Source: an uncultured Alphaproteobacteria bacterium (GTDB lineage: Bacteria > Pseudomonadota > Alphaproteobacteria > RF32 > CAG-239). From it: DNA of 47,223 nucleotides. Below the pieces are notes generated by a model. That model saw nothing but the letters and a program-made list of their open reading frames with translations, was not told where the DNA came from and searched no databases. Numbering within the stretch: the first letter of the stretch is position 1; every line of letters starts with the position of its first letter. Both the position numbers and the translations under genes were made by a program. The stretch lies in NCBI GenBank assembly GCA_900540425.1, contig UQFU01000004.1, positions 1 through 47,223 of the forward strand. The letters are read 5' to 3'. Shown piece by piece: positions 16,641-25,937 of this stretch.

Positions 16641-19259
16641 ATGAAAGACAAAAACATTGCCGCAACACCGTCGACAAGCATCAATACCATTGATGACCTA
16701 AACGCGTTGATAGAGCGGGTCGGCCAAGCTCAGAAAGTTCTTGCCACCTATTCTCAGGAGCAGGTTGACAAGATTTTTGAAGCCATGGCCATTGCCGCCA
16801 ACGCCAACCGCATTCCGCTAGCTAAGATGGCGGTTGAGGAAACTGGAATGGGCGTGGTTGAAGACAAGGTTATCAAAAACCATTTTGCCGCCGAAGAAAT
16901 TTATAACAAATACCGCCACACAAAGACCTGCGGCGTTTTGGAGCGTGACGAAACCAACGGACTGACCCGGATTGCCGAACCGCTCGGCATTATCGCCGGA
17001 GTTATTCCGACTACCAATCCGACATCGACCACTATTTTTAAGAGCCTGATTGCGCTCAAAACCCGCAACGGCATTATTTTCTCCCCGCATCCGCGCGCAA
17101 AAAAATGTACCGTTCATACGGCCAAACTGATGTTGGAGGCTGCGGTCAAAGCCGGTGCCCCGGAAGGGATCATCGGCTGGATTGAGGAACCGAGCATTGA
17201 ACTGACCCAGCACCTGATGAGCCACAAGGGCATCAATCTGATTTTGGCAACCGGCGGCCCGGGCATGGTTAAATCGGCATACAGCTCCGGCAACCCGGCA
17301 CTTGGTGTCGGCGCAGGCAACACCCCGGCAATCATCGACGAAACGGCAGACATCAAAATGGCCGTCAGCTCCATCTTGATGAGCAAAACGTTTGACAACG
17401 GCATGATTTGCGCTTCGGAGCAATCGGTTATCGTCCACAAGGACATTTATGACGAAGTCCGCAAAGAATTTGAATACCGCGGCGCTTATCTTCTGGACAA
17501 GAAAGAAAAAGAAAAAGTTGCCAAGACCATTGTCATAGACGGCAAGCTGAATGCCAAAATCGTCGGGCAGCCGGCAGCGAAAATTGCCGAAATGGCAGGC
17601 CTCAAGGTTCCGGCAGATGCCAAGGTTCTAATCGGCGAGGCCAGCAAAATCGGTTCGGAAGAAGAATTTTCTTACGAAAAGCTTTCGCCGGTATTGGCAA
17701 TGTATAAGGCAGACGATTTCAACCAAGCCGTTGACATGGCGCGCGATTTGGTTAACTTTGCCGGCCCGGGGCATACGTCGGTCCTTTATACCGCCAATCA
17801 GAACGCTGACCGTATCAAACATTTTTCGGAAGTTGTCGAAACCGGGCGCATGCTGGTAAACACCCCGTCTTCGCAAGGGGGTATCGGCGACCTTTATAAC
17901 TTCCGCCTTGACCCGTCGCTGACTTTGGGCTGCGGTTCATGGGGCGGCAATGCAGCGAGCGAAAACATAGGAGTAAAACATCTGATGAACATTAAAAACG
18001 TAGCCGAAAGACGTGAAAATATGCTGTGGTTCCGGGTTCCGCCTAAAATTTACTTTAAGCGCGGTGCCGTCGGTTTTGCCCTGCGCGAGCTCTGCGGCCG
18101 CAAAAAAGCCCTGATCATTACCGACAAACCGTTGTTCCAGCTCGGTTACACCAAGAAGATTACCGACGTGTTGGAAGAAATGGGCATTGCTTTTCAGATT
18201 TTCTCGGAAGTTGCCCCGGATCCGGATACGGACACGGTCAACCGTGCATTGGTTATGGCCCGCAATTTCGAACCCGATGCAATTATTGCGCTCGGCGGCG
18301 GTTCGCCGATGGATGCCGCCAAAATCGTCTGGCTGATGTATGAACACCCGGAAGTCAAGTTTGACGATTTGGCCATGCGTTTTATGGATATCCGCAAGCG
18401 TGTCTGCATGTTCCCGGAACTGGGCTCCAAAGCCTATATGGTTGCTATTCCGACAACTTCGGGTACAGGTTCGGAAGTTACGCCTTTTGCGGTTATTACC
18501 GATTCAGCCACTCATATCAAATATCCGATTGCAGACTATGCGCTGTCGCCGAATATGGCGATTATTGACCCGGATTTGGTTCTGACCATGCCCAAAGGGT
18601 TGGCCGCCGCTTCGGGTATTGACTCGCTGACCCATGCTCTGGAAGCTCTGGCTTCCATTTTGGCGACGCCGTTTACCGACGGTATTGCCTATGAAGCAAT
18701 CCGGCTGATTTTTGACAATTTGGCATTGTCAGTCAACGACGGCCCCAATAATCCGATTGCCCGCGAAAATATGCATTATGCCGCAACCATGGCCGGCATG
18801 GCATTTGCGCAGGCGTTCCTCGGTGTCTGCCACTCTATGGCTCACAAGCTCGGCAGCGCCTACAACATTCCGCATGGTATTGCCAATGCCCTTTTAATCA
18901 GCCAAGTGGTCAAATTTAACTCCAACGACCGCCCGACCAAACAAGGGACATTCTCGCAATATCATTATCCGGAAGGCAAACGCCGTTATGCCAAGGTTGC
19001 CGAATTTCTTAATCTCGGCGGCAAGAACGACGACGAGAAAGTTGCCAACCTGATTAAGGAAATTGAAAAACTTAAGAAGAGTATCAACATTCCGGCTTCC
19101 ATCAAAGACTGGGGCGTTGACGAAAAAGTCTTCCTGGATAATCTTGACAACTTGTCCGAGCTGGCCTTTGACGACCAGTGTACTGGGGCCAACCCTGCGT
19201 ATCCGCTGATTTCAGAAATCAAGCAAATGTATCTGGACGCTTATTACGGACGGCTGTAA
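16641..19259 (+). CDS. adhE: Bifunctional acetaldehyde-CoA / alcohol dehydrogenase
   Basis: 872 residues, the full AdhE length. The N-terminal aldehyde dehydrogenase half reduces acetyl-CoA to acetaldehyde; catalytic Cys257 is in GMICASEQ, with the nucleotide loop GGPGMVKSAY nearby. The C-terminal iron-dependent alcohol dehydrogenase half reduces acetaldehyde to ethanol: NAD loop GGGSPMDAAKI, and metal-binding His residues in HALEAL, CHSMAHKLG and HGIANALL. AdhE regenerates NAD+ in fermentation and assembles into spirosomes. AAGGAG precedes ATG 16641; a strong terminator follows. Many alphaproteobacteria lack this gene, so it marks an anaerobic lifestyle and possible ancient transfer. Confidence 0.95.
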   Translation: MKDKNIAATPSTSINTIDDLNALIERVGQAQKVLATYSQEQVDKIFEAMAIAANANRIPLAKMAVEETGMGVVEDKVIKNHFAAEEIYNKYRHTKTCGVLERDETNGLTRIAEPLGIIAGVIPTTNPTSTTIFKSLIALKTRNGIIFSPHPRAKKCTVHTAKLMLEAAVKAGAPEGIIGWIEEPSIELTQHLMSHKGINLILATGGPGMVKSAYSSGNPALGVGAGNTPAIIDETADIKMAVSSILMSKTFDNGMICASEQSVIVHKDIYDEVRKEFEYRGAYLLDKKEKEKVAKTIVIDGKLNAKIVGQPAAKIAEMAGLKVPADAKVLIGEASKIGSEEEFSYEKLSPVLAMYKADDFNQAVDMARDLVNFAGPGHTSVLYTANQNADRIKHFSEVVETGRMLVNTPSSQGGIGDLYNFRLDPSLTLGCGSWGGNAASENIGVKHLMNIKNVAERRENMLWFRVPPKIYFKRGAVGFALRELCGRKKALIITDKPLFQLGYTKKITDVLEEMGIAFQIFSEVAPDPDTDTVNRALVMARNFEPDAIIALGGGSPMDAAKIVWLMYEHPEVKFDDLAMRFMDIRKRVCMFPELGSKAYMVAIPTTSGTGSEVTPFAVITDSATHIKYPIADYALSPNMAIIDPDLVLTMPKGLAAASGIDSLTHALEALASILATPFTDGIAYEAIRLIFDNLALSVNDGPNNPIARENMHYAATMAGMAFAQAFLGVCHSMAHKLGSAYNIPHGIANALLISQVVKFNSNDRPTKQGTFSQYHYPEGKRRYAKVAEFLNLGGKNDDEKVANLIKEIEKLKKSINIPASIKDWGVDEKVFLDNLDNLSELAFDDQCTGANPAYPLISEIKQMYLDAYYGRL

Positions 19260-19271
19260 GAAGCTTTGAGA

Positions 19272-19303
19272 AAAAAATGCCCTCGCTTGAGGGCATTTTT
19301 TTT
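19272..19303 (+). terminator. Intrinsic terminator of adhE
   Basis: ATGCCCTC/GAGGGCAT stem with a GCTT loop, flanked by A and T runs (8 T). Confidence 0.85.
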
Positions 19304-19333
19304 GGTTTATCATTTTACGCGGACACCCGCACG

Positions 19334-19475
19334 ATAGGCAAGCTTTAGGATTACTACTTCGACTTGGGTTGCTGCCCGCAACATACCTCTAGCGTCCCCC
19401 AACATTAGTGGCGAGGGGGGGATATCAAGGTTGCGCCTGTGCCCCCTGCCCTTGGATACTGCCCGCTGAGCCTAT
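19334..19475. ncRNA. Unidentified multi-hairpin structured RNA candidate
   Basis: No reading frame explains this GC-rich 142-bp block between convergent adhE and mlaC. Outer bases ATAGGC (19334-19339) and GCCTAT (19470-19475) can close it. Inside are three hairpins: GTTGC/GCAAC (19368-19382), GTCCCCC with a G7 run (19394-19421), and TATCAAGG with CCTTGGATA (19423-19458). Strand is undetermined. I compared it by memory with 6S, SRP, RNase P and tmRNA signatures and saw none. A 6S-like or lineage-specific small RNA is possible. Confidence 0.4.
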
Positions 19476-19487
19476 GTCATGCAGGCA

Positions 19488-19528
19488 ATAAAGAAAGCGC
19501 CCCGTCCAATATTCCGGGCGAAGCGCTC
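19488..19528 (-). terminator. Terminator-like hairpin after mlaC
   Basis: On the minus strand AGCGC-(TTCG)-CCCG pairs with CGGG-GCGCT, followed by a T-rich run. Confidence 0.45.
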
Positions 19529-19551
19529 CTTTCTGGAAGAAAACTTTTAAA

Positions 19552-20157
19552 TTAAGATTGTTTAACTTTGTTTTGCAAATCTTTAATCAGGGCATCAACA
19601 CCGCCCGGATTGTTTTTTATAAAACCTGAATATTCATTGCGAGCCGTTATTGCCAGACTAACATTTTCAATAACAATGTCAACAATTTTAAAACTTTTTC
19701 CCTCTTGACGAACGCGCCATTTTACTTTTGCCGGTTCTCCTTCGCCCATGTTGACGGTTGAATCGACATAAACCTGCCCGGCAGAAGAAGACGGGGTCGT
19801 TCCCGTAAAGACAAAGGCTTTGCCTTTGAATTCGTCAAAACGCTTGGACCAGGTTTTGACGTTCAACTCACGATAAACCTGAATAAATGCTTTTCTCTGT
19901 GCCGGGGTTGCTGTGCGCCAGTTGCGTCCCAACACAAATTTGCCGATAAAATCCAAATCAAGCGCGCTGTTAAACAGTTTCTCAAAACGCTTGTCTTTTT
20001 CGGCCTGCGATACATTGGCGTTGATAATCTGTTCAATACCGTCCGAAGTAACTTTTTCCACAAATTTTTGCGCGCCTTGAGCGTCAACTTCGGCCCGCAC
20101 CGTCCCGGACAAGAGGGCTGCTGCGGCAAAGACAGCGGCAAATAAATTTTTCTTCAT
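19552..20157 (-). CDS. mlaC: MlaC-type periplasmic phospholipid-binding protein
   Basis: 201 residues. The signal peptide (KKNLFAAVFAAAALLSGTVRA) is cleaved after RA. The mature part matches the MlaC/Ttg2D (tolerance) family: FNSALDLDFIGKFVLGRNWRTATPAQRKAF (about 65-95), then the beta-sheet core DSTVNMGEGEPAKVKWRVRQ and GKSFKIVDIVIENVSLA. MlaC ferries phospholipids between the outer-membrane MlaA complex and the inner-membrane MlaFEDB transporter. It lies 30 bp downstream of mlaA on the same strand, so the two form an operon; mlaFEDB is not in this window. Confidence 0.88.
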   Translation of the reverse strand: MKKNLFAAVFAAAALLSGTVRAEVDAQGAQKFVEKVTSDGIEQIINANVSQAEKDKRFEKLFNSALDLDFIGKFVLGRNWRTATPAQRKAFIQVYRELNVKTWSKRFDEFKGKAFVFTGTTPSSSAGQVYVDSTVNMGEGEPAKVKWRVRQEGKSFKIVDIVIENVSLAITARNEYSGFIKNNPGGVDALIKDLQNKVKQS

Positions 20158-20187
20158 CTATAAATACTCCATATTATGTTCAAAAGG

Positions 20188-20979
20188 TTATTGGGCTTCC
20201 ATTTCGTCAAAAGTATCGTCTTCGTCTTCAATTCCGAAATCAAAGTCATAAGACTGCGTATTTTCAGCAGCATTACAGCCCATAGTCTTGCGATTTTGCA
20301 AATAAGCCGAACGCATGGTTGAATAGAAGTCAACAGAACCGCGTTCCAAATCATCCAAAAGCTCAATATTGGATTCTCGCAGCGCAATTGCCTGAACGCC
20401 GATATAGGTGTAAATGGCTTTATCATGAACATTGGCATCTTGATATGTTGCCCAGTAGACCGGATTCATAAATCCGTCTGCAAACATGCCGACTGCAGCT
20501 CTCGGAGTACTCGGCCCGGCGAACGGCAGAACGATAAACGGACCGTCCGGAACGCACCAGGCTGCTAAAGTTTCGTCAAAACCGGCGGCATCTTTTTTCA
20601 GCCCCCAGCCTTCGGCAACGTCAAACATGCCGAGCAGACCCAATGTCGAGTTGATGCCAAAACGGGCGACGCCGATTCCCGATTGCTTAATGTCGCCTTG
20701 CAACAAATTGTTGCCCGCATAGACCGGTTCCTTGATGTTGCTGATTACCGAACGGACACGCTCACGGGTAAAGTCGTTGGTAACTGCCCGGTAGCCTTCC
20801 GCAACCGGCTTGAGGATATACTTGTCAAACTGGTAGTTAAACTTAAACATGGCACGGTTATAAGTCTCAAACCTGTCATAATCGACGTGCTGGTCATGGT
20901 TGTCAGGTTTGCTGGCGCAAGATGCGGTCGTGCCGATAACAAAAGCCAAGGCGGTACATAAAACAGATTTTCTAATCAT
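20188..20979 (-). CDS. mlaA: MlaA (VacJ) outer-membrane lipoprotein
   Basis: 263 residues from ATG 20979, which follows GAAAGGACG; an upstream AT-rich frame extension to 21063 is not credible. The lipobox is at TTASCAS (Cys about 20). VacJ-family blocks are clear: DRFETYNRAMFKFNYQFDKY, the NNLLQGDI segment, RFGINSTLGLLGMFDVAEGWG, and WCVPDGPFIVLPFAGPSTPR. MlaA forms a channel in the outer membrane that removes mislocalised phospholipids from the outer leaflet and passes them to MlaC. The acidic C-terminal tail (EDEDDTFDEMEAQ) is an addition of unknown meaning. Confidence 0.92.
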   Translation of the reverse strand: MIRKSVLCTALAFVIGTTASCASKPDNHDQHVDYDRFETYNRAMFKFNYQFDKYILKPVAEGYRAVTNDFTRERVRSVISNIKEPVYAGNNLLQGDIKQSGIGVARFGINSTLGLLGMFDVAEGWGLKKDAAGFDETLAAWCVPDGPFIVLPFAGPSTPRAAVGMFADGFMNPVYWATYQDANVHDKAIYTYIGVQAIALRESNIELLDDLERGSVDFYSTMRSAYLQNRKTMGCNAAENTQSYDFDFGIEDEDDTFDEMEAQ

Positions 20980-21180
20980 AACGTCCTTTCTAACTTTGGT
21001 AATATTCAATAATATTATGTTTAATATAACATTTATATTTATTAAATCAATAAATATCGGCACCTGTTGTAATAAAAAGGTATGTAAAATTGTTTTGCAA
21101 AAACAAAACCATGCTGAAAATCAAACCAAAATTTTGTTTAACTGCGTTTTTTTTGTTACAAAGCGGAAACCTTTTGTGTT

Positions 21181-21209
21181 TTGCAAAAAAAAATAAAATG
21201 CACTAGGAT
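21181..21209 (+). promoter_or_regulatory. Candidate promoter for the aminotransferase gene
   Basis: TTGCAA (21181-21186), 17-bp spacer, TAGGAT (21204-21209), 35 bp upstream of ATG 21245. Confidence 0.4.
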
Positions 21210-21244
21210 ACCCCACAGTTAAAACAAATAATAAGGACGTGACT

Positions 21245-22405
21245 ATGACGAATAAACCTTCAAAACCGATTAATCTTTTTGACTGTGCAACTTCCCAAAA
21301 AGTAATCGGCCAGGACAAATTCCTGAACGCTTTTGAAAAAATTTTGAACCACGGCGCATATTGCCAAGGTCCGGAAACCAAAGAACTCGAAACAAAATTG
21401 GCCGCATTCTCCAATGCCAAATATTGCACCAGCTGCGCTTCCGGTACCGATGCCCTGATTTTGCCGCTGATGGCTTGGGACGTTAAACCCGGCGATGCCG
21501 TATTTGTTTCTTCGTTTACTTTTGTAGCTTCGGCCGAAGCTCCGGTTTTGCTCGGTGCTACGCCGATTTTTGTAGATTCCGATCCTGATACTTATAATAT
21601 GGATCCCAAAGACCTGCAGCGTGCAATCGACGAAGTCAAAAAAGAAGGCAAACTGAATCTGAAAGCCGTTATTGCCGTCGATATCTTCGGTTCCCCGTGC
21701 GATTATGACGCAATTCTGAAAATTGCCCATGACAACGGCATGAAGGTCTTGTCCGATGCCGCCCAGAGCTATGGCTCAACCTACAACGGCAAAAGAGCCG
21801 GAAATATTGCCGATATGACCGCTACTTCTTTTTATCCGACCAAGCCGCTGGCTTGTTACGGAGACGGCGGCGCCAGCTTTACCAATAATGAAGCCGAAAA
21901 TGATTTGATGGTTTCCTGCCGCGTCCATGGCATGAGCAAAACCGACCGCTATGACAATATCCGCTTTGGTCTGAACTCCCGTATGGATTCTTTCCAGGGT
22001 GCCGTTTTGCTGCAAAAGCTTACTGTTTTTGAGCAGGAACTCAAAGACCGCGAAGCTATTGCCAAGCGCTATGACGAAGGTTTGAGCAGCTATTATGGCA
22101 AACAGAAAATTTTGAGCAACGCCACTTCGGCTCGTGCTCTGTACACCATTCATTGCGAAAACCGCGATGAACTGATGAACTTCCTGAAAGAAAAAGGCAT
22201 TCCCTGCGGTGCTTATTATCCGCGTCCGGTTAATACCCAAACAGCTTATGCCAAATGGAATACCCGTCAGGTTCCGGTTTGCGAAAAGCTTTCCAAGACC
22301 GTTTTGAGCATCCCGATGCATGCTTACCTGGATCAGGAAACTCAGGATTACATCATTGAATGCATGAACGAATTTGCTGCTTCTCAAAGCACAAAAGCAG
22401 CATAG
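21245..22405 (+). CDS. DegT/DnrJ/EryC1/StrS-family PLP aminotransferase
   Basis: 386 residues. These enzymes use pyridoxal phosphate to aminate keto-sugars, usually for surface polysaccharide or glycoconjugate synthesis in the cytoplasm. Family marks: CQGPETKELETKLAAF near the start, SGTDAL (cofactor phosphate contact, about 65), VFVSSFTFVASAEA, VLSDAAQSYGSTY (the Asp that contacts the PLP ring) and SFYPTKPLACYGDGGA with the Schiff-base Lys. ATG 21245 has AAGGAC at good spacing; an in-frame GTG at 21239 is less likely. Isolated from any sugar-biosynthesis cluster, so its substrate cannot be told; it is followed by a terminator and convergent with ctrA. Confidence 0.88.
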   Translation: MTNKPSKPINLFDCATSQKVIGQDKFLNAFEKILNHGAYCQGPETKELETKLAAFSNAKYCTSCASGTDALILPLMAWDVKPGDAVFVSSFTFVASAEAPVLLGATPIFVDSDPDTYNMDPKDLQRAIDEVKKEGKLNLKAVIAVDIFGSPCDYDAILKIAHDNGMKVLSDAAQSYGSTYNGKRAGNIADMTATSFYPTKPLACYGDGGASFTNNEAENDLMVSCRVHGMSKTDRYDNIRFGLNSRMDSFQGAVLLQKLTVFEQELKDREAIAKRYDEGLSSYYGKQKILSNATSARALYTIHCENRDELMNFLKEKGIPCGAYYPRPVNTQTAYAKWNTRQVPVCEKLSKTVLSIPMHAYLDQETQDYIIECMNEFAASQSTKAA

Positions 22406-22424
22406 GCTTTGAAAGCTGATTGGC

Positions 22425-22454
22425 AAAAGGCGGGCGCAATGTCCGCCTTTTTTG
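22425..22454 (+). terminator. Intrinsic terminator of the aminotransferase gene
   Basis: AAAAGGCGG/CCGCCTTTTT stem, 9-base loop, T run. Confidence 0.8.
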
Positions 22455-22521
22455 TAATATTATTCCTTAAAATATTATCGGATATTTTAATGTTCTTCCG
22501 CAGAACAGTTATTAAAAAACA

Positions 22522-22551
22522 GCCCGTACATCAAATGTACGGGCCGTTTTT
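22522..22551. terminator. Bidirectional terminator between the aminotransferase gene and ctrA
   Basis: The 10-bp perfect stem GCCCGTACAT/ATGTACGGGC with a CAA loop has T runs on both sides, serving the minus-strand ctrA transcript. Confidence 0.7.
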
Positions 22552-22575
22552 GTGATTTCAGAAACTGGCGGAAAC

Positions 22576-23262
22576 TTATTTTTTCTCGTCCGGATCGCGC
22601 AAAACATAACCGCGCCCCCAAACCGTCTCAATATAATTTTTGCCGCCTGAAGCTTTTTCGAGCTTTTTACGCAGTTTGCAGATGAATACGTCGATAATCT
22701 TAAGCTCCGGCTCGTCAATTCCGCCGTACAGGTGGTTCAAAAACTGGTCTTTGTTGAGTGTTGAGCCTTTCCGCAGCGACAAAAGCTCCATAATGCCGTA
22801 TTCTTTGCCGGTCAGATGCAGGGTTTTTGTTCCGACCGTAACGGTCTGGGTGTCCAGGTTAACTTCAACGTCGCCGGTGCGGATAATCGAATTGGAATGC
22901 CCTTTGGAACGGCGGACAACCGCCTGCAAACGAGCCAGCAGCTCGGCCTTGTCGAAAGGCTTGGTCAGATAATCGTCGGCGCCGAATCCCAAGCCTTTGA
23001 CTTTCTTGTCCGGTTCGGAAAGGCCGGAAAGAATGAGTACCGGCGTATTGACCTTGGCGGCGCGGAGATTTTTGAGAACTTCATATCCGTTCATGTCCGG
23101 CAGCATCAAATCTAAAATGATGATGTCATAATCATACAGTTTGCCGATTTCCAGCCCGTCTTCGCCCAAATCGGTGGTATCGACAATCATGCCTTCTTTT
23201 TTCAGCATTGTTTCAATGCTTTGCGAAATCGCATAATCGTCTTCAACTAATAAAACTCGCAT
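22576..23262 (-). CDS. ctrA: Cell-cycle response regulator CtrA
   Basis: 228 residues. The receiver domain (1-120) has the acidic pocket VEDD, phosphoacceptor Asp51 in [15 protein letters not shown], and Lys in the TKPFDKAEL loop. The OmpR-type winged helix (about 130-225) includes [12 protein letters not shown] and the recognition region [15 protein letters not shown]. The combination and Asp51 position match alphaproteobacterial CtrA, which controls replication initiation, division and flagellar genes once phosphorylated by the CckA-ChpT relay. GGGGGGAG precedes ATG 23262. It is divergent from fliI, with CtrA-box-like sequence between them, which fits control of flagellar genes and itself. 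Confidence 0.93.
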   Translation of the reverse strand: MRVLLVEDDYAISQSIETMLKKEGMIVDTTDLGEDGLEIGKLYDYDIIILDLMLPDMNGYEVLKNLRAAKVNTPVLILSGLSEPDKKVKGLGFGADDYLTKPFDKAELLARLQAVVRRSKGHSNSIIRTGDVEVNLDTQTVTVGTKTLHLTGKEYGIMELLSLRKGSTLNKDQFLNHLYGGIDEPELKIIDVFICKLRKKLEKASGGKNYIETVWGRGYVLRDPDEKK

Positions 23263-23318
23263 TTTGCTCCCCCCCTTATTGATAAGATAAAAGAATAATA
23301 GTCTCTTATTTTTTATTT

Positions 23319-23355
23319 GTTAACCTTTTTGAACAGGTTGTTAATAATTATTAAC
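23319..23355. promoter_or_regulatory. CtrA-box-like repeats between ctrA and fliI
   Basis: The ctrA-fliI gap holds GTTAAC (23319-23324) and TTAATAATTATTAAC (23341-23355). The latter is two TTAA half-sites with a 6-base gap, against the textbook TTAA-N7-TTAA, so it is a near-match only. Confidence 0.35.
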
Positions 23356-23464
23356 AGAAAATTATTTTCATGTGAATAAAATGCAGCAAATTCTCAAAAC
23401 TTACCAAATAACTGCTATATAACAGGTATATGATAATATTGTGACCACCAGGCGCGGAGTTTTT

Positions 23465-24802
23465 ATGCTGTTATACTCAAATCTGATTGATGAAGTCGGC
23501 AAAATGGAGCCGGAAGACTATTACGGCTGCGTTACCGGCGTCCGCGGCCTTTTTATTGAGGTTAGCGGCATCAGGCGCCGCCTTTCCATCGGAGACCGTT
23601 GCAATGTCTGCGCTTCCGGCGGCCGAAAGGTGGTTTGCGAGTTGGTCAGCTTTATGGACGAACGCCTGTTGCTGATGCCTTACGGCTCTTTGGAGGGGAT
23701 TGGGCTTGGCTGCCGGGTGGAGGTTGAAAACGCCGCTCCGGTAATCTATCCGCATCCTTCCTGGCTAGGCCGGATAATCAATGCTTTTGGCGAAGCGATT
23801 GACGGCAAAGGCCCGTTGATTAAAGGCAGCAAGCCTTATTACATCAAATCTTCACCGCCGCCGGCGCAGTTTCGTGACCGGGTTTGCGGCAAAGTCGACC
23901 TCGGGGTCAAAGCGGTGAACGCCTTTTTGACAATCTGCAAAGGGCAGCGCATGGGCATTTTTGCCGGTTCCGGAGTCGGAAAGTCAACCCTGATGTCCAT
24001 GATGGCCAAAAATACCGATTCGGATATTTCCGTCATCGGCCTGATCGGCGAGCGCGGACGCGAAGCCAAAGAATTTGTGGAAGACACGCTGGGTGAAGAA
24101 GGGTTGGCCAAATCGGTGCTGGTTTTGGCCACTTCGGACGAAAGCCCGCTGATGCGCCGTCAGGCCGCTTATACCACTATGGCGGTTGCCGAATATTTCC
24201 GCGACCAAAACAAAAACGTGCTCTGCATGATGGACTCCATCACCCGTTTTGCCATGGCGCAGCGTGAAATCTCGCTGACCGTAGGCGAACCGCCGGCCTC
24301 CAAAGGCTATACGCCCAGCGTTTTTGCCGAGCTGCCTCGGTTGTTGGAGCGGGCCGGCCCAGGGGCCGGAACCGGAACCATTACCGGATTGTTTACGGTT
24401 TTGGTTGACGGCGATGACCACAACGAACCGGTGGCCGACGCCGTGCGCTCGATTTTGGACGGGCATATTGTGCTTGACCGCGCGATTGCCGAACGCGGCC
24501 GCTATCCGGCCATTAACATTCTGCGTTCCATTTCCCGTACCATGCCCGATTGCGATACGCCGGAAGAATACGCGATTGTTGCCAAAGCCCGCAAATATAT
24601 TGCCGCTTATGAGAATATGGCCGAACTTATCCGTCTCGGCGCCTATAAAAAAGGCTCTAACCGCGAAGTGGACGAAGCTATTTTTTATTATCCGAAAATC
24701 GAAGAATTTTTAAGCCAGCGGAAAGGTGAAAAGGTGACGCTTCCGGAGTGTTATCAACAATTGGACGCCATTCTTTCCGAACCCTATGTCCCGGGGAATT
24801 GA
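23465..24802 (+). CDS. fliI: Flagellar export ATPase FliI
   Basis: 445 residues from ATG 23465 (GGAG six bases upstream); an in-frame GTG at 23441 lacks a site. FliI is the F1-beta-like hexameric ATPase that energises export of flagellar subunits at the basal-body base. Visible: the N-terminal beta-barrel, GRIINAFGEAIDGKGP, Walker A GIFAGSGVGKST, IGLIGERGREAKEF, Walker B region NVLCMMDSITRFAMAQRE, and PPASKGYTPSVFAELPRLLERAG, which distinguishes FliI/type III ATPases from F1 subunits. fliJ follows after 3 bases. No other flagellar gene lies in the window. Confidence 0.93.
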   Translation: MLLYSNLIDEVGKMEPEDYYGCVTGVRGLFIEVSGIRRRLSIGDRCNVCASGGRKVVCELVSFMDERLLLMPYGSLEGIGLGCRVEVENAAPVIYPHPSWLGRIINAFGEAIDGKGPLIKGSKPYYIKSSPPPAQFRDRVCGKVDLGVKAVNAFLTICKGQRMGIFAGSGVGKSTLMSMMAKNTDSDISVIGLIGERGREAKEFVEDTLGEEGLAKSVLVLATSDESPLMRRQAAYTTMAVAEYFRDQNKNVLCMMDSITRFAMAQREISLTVGEPPASKGYTPSVFAELPRLLERAGPGAGTGTITGLFTVLVDGDDHNEPVADAVRSILDGHIVLDRAIAERGRYPAINILRSISRTMPDCDTPEEYAIVAKARKYIAAYENMAELIRLGAYKKGSNREVDEAIFYYPKIEEFLSQRKGEKVTLPECYQQLDAILSEPYVPGN

Positions 24803-24805
24803 TAA

Positions 24806-25228
24806 ATGAAAACGTCTCTCCAGACTTTAACCCGGATTCAAAAGTTCAAAATTGACGAACAGCGCAAAATTCTGGTCGAATATCAAAATAAAGAAGACGA
24901 ACTGCAACAACGTCTGGATCAGCTTAACCGCGATTTTGAGAACGAAAAGAAAACCAGCCGGGAGCTTGGCTTGGCCGCCGATTTCGGCGCTTATGTCAAA
25001 CGGTATCTGAAAATCAGGGAAAGCCTGGAAAACCAGTTGGTCGCCATCCGCAAAAAAATAGAGGAAGTCCGCGATATTATTGCCGAAATGTTCAAAGAAC
25101 AAAAAACTTATGAGATTGTCGACCGCTGCCGCAAAGAAGCCGAAGAAAAAGAATTGTCCGACAAAGAGCAGAAGATGCTTGATGAAATCGGAACCAATGC
25201 CTATATAAAGAAACATAAAGACGATTAA
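24806..25228 (+). CDS. fliJ: Flagellar export chaperone FliJ
   Basis: 140 residues, almost wholly charged coiled coil ([20 protein letters not shown] at the start, further Glu/Lys heptads to about 130). Sequence conservation in FliJ is low, so the call relies on size, two-helix coiled-coil composition and its place 3 bases after fliI. FliJ acts like a gamma-subunit stalk in the FliI ring and recycles export chaperones. Confidence 0.8.
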   Translation: MKTSLQTLTRIQKFKIDEQRKILVEYQNKEDELQQRLDQLNRDFENEKKTSRELGLAADFGAYVKRYLKIRESLENQLVAIRKKIEEVRDIIAEMFKEQKTYEIVDRCRKEAEEKELSDKEQKMLDEIGTNAYIKKHKDD

Positions 25229-25253
25229 CCAACCCTCAATCAGGAGAATAACA

Positions 25254-25832
25254 ATGGCTTTTGAATTACCTGCTTTGCCCTATGCTATGAACGCTCTGGA
25301 GCCGTATATTTCGGAACGGACAATGGAGTTCCATTACGGAAAACACCACAAAGCTTATGTTGACAACCTCAATAAACAGATTGCCGGTACCCACTTTGAG
25401 CAAATGTCCTTGGAAGAGATTATCCGCAAAACCGCCGGCAAAACCGAATATGCCGGGATTTTCAACAATGCGGCCCAGGCTTGGAACCACGCCTTTTTTT
25501 GGACTTGCATGCAGCCGGGCGGCGGCGGGGAACCAACCGGCGAAATGAAGAAGAAAATTGAACGCAGCTTCGGCGGTTATGACAAATTCCGCGAAGAGTT
25601 TGCAGCCGCCGCGACCACGCAGTTTGGCAGCGGCTGGGCCTGGCTGGCGGAAGATGAGGAAAGCGGAAAACTGAAAGTGATTAAAACCGCCAATGCCGAT
25701 ACGCCGATTGCCCACGGACTTAAGCCTCTGTTGACGGTTGATGTTTGGGAACACGCCTATTACCTGGATTATCAGAACCGCCGGCCGGATTTTGTAAACG
25801 CTTTTCTCGACCACTTGGCCAAATGGAATTAG
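25254..25832 (+). CDS. sodB: Iron superoxide dismutase
   Basis: 192 residues. The enzyme converts superoxide to oxygen and hydrogen peroxide. Metal ligands are seen in [13 protein letters not shown] (His), [14 protein letters not shown] (His) and [13 protein letters not shown] (Asp and His). The Gln in NNAAQ and the stretch [10 protein letters not shown] mark the Fe-type rather than Mn-type. No signal peptide, so cytoplasmic. A strong AGGAG site precedes ATG 25254; it lies 25 bp after fliJ, possibly on the same transcript, and ends at a terminator. Confidence 0.95.
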   Translation: MAFELPALPYAMNALEPYISERTMEFHYGKHHKAYVDNLNKQIAGTHFEQMSLEEIIRKTAGKTEYAGIFNNAAQAWNHAFFWTCMQPGGGGEPTGEMKKKIERSFGGYDKFREEFAAAATTQFGSGWAWLAEDEESGKLKVIKTANADTPIAHGLKPLLTVDVWEHAYYLDYQNRRPDFVNAFLDHLAKWN

Positions 25833-25850
25833 ACCCGTTGTTTTTTTGCA

Positions 25851-25882
25851 AAGGCCGTGTCCCGGGCGGATACGGCTTTTTT
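25851..25882 (+). terminator. Intrinsic terminator of sodB
   Basis: GCCGTGTCC pairs with GGATACGGC (one G-T pair), followed by TTTTTT. Confidence 0.8.
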
Positions 25883-25937
25883 GTTGCGAAAATAACCATA
25901 AAGTGCTATAATGAACCCAAGAACAGGGAATATGGCC

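Noticed and set aside
19334..19475. Assignment as 6S, SRP, tmRNA or RNase P RNA
   Set aside because: None of the signature sequences I know for these RNAs is present on either strand, so I left it unidentified.
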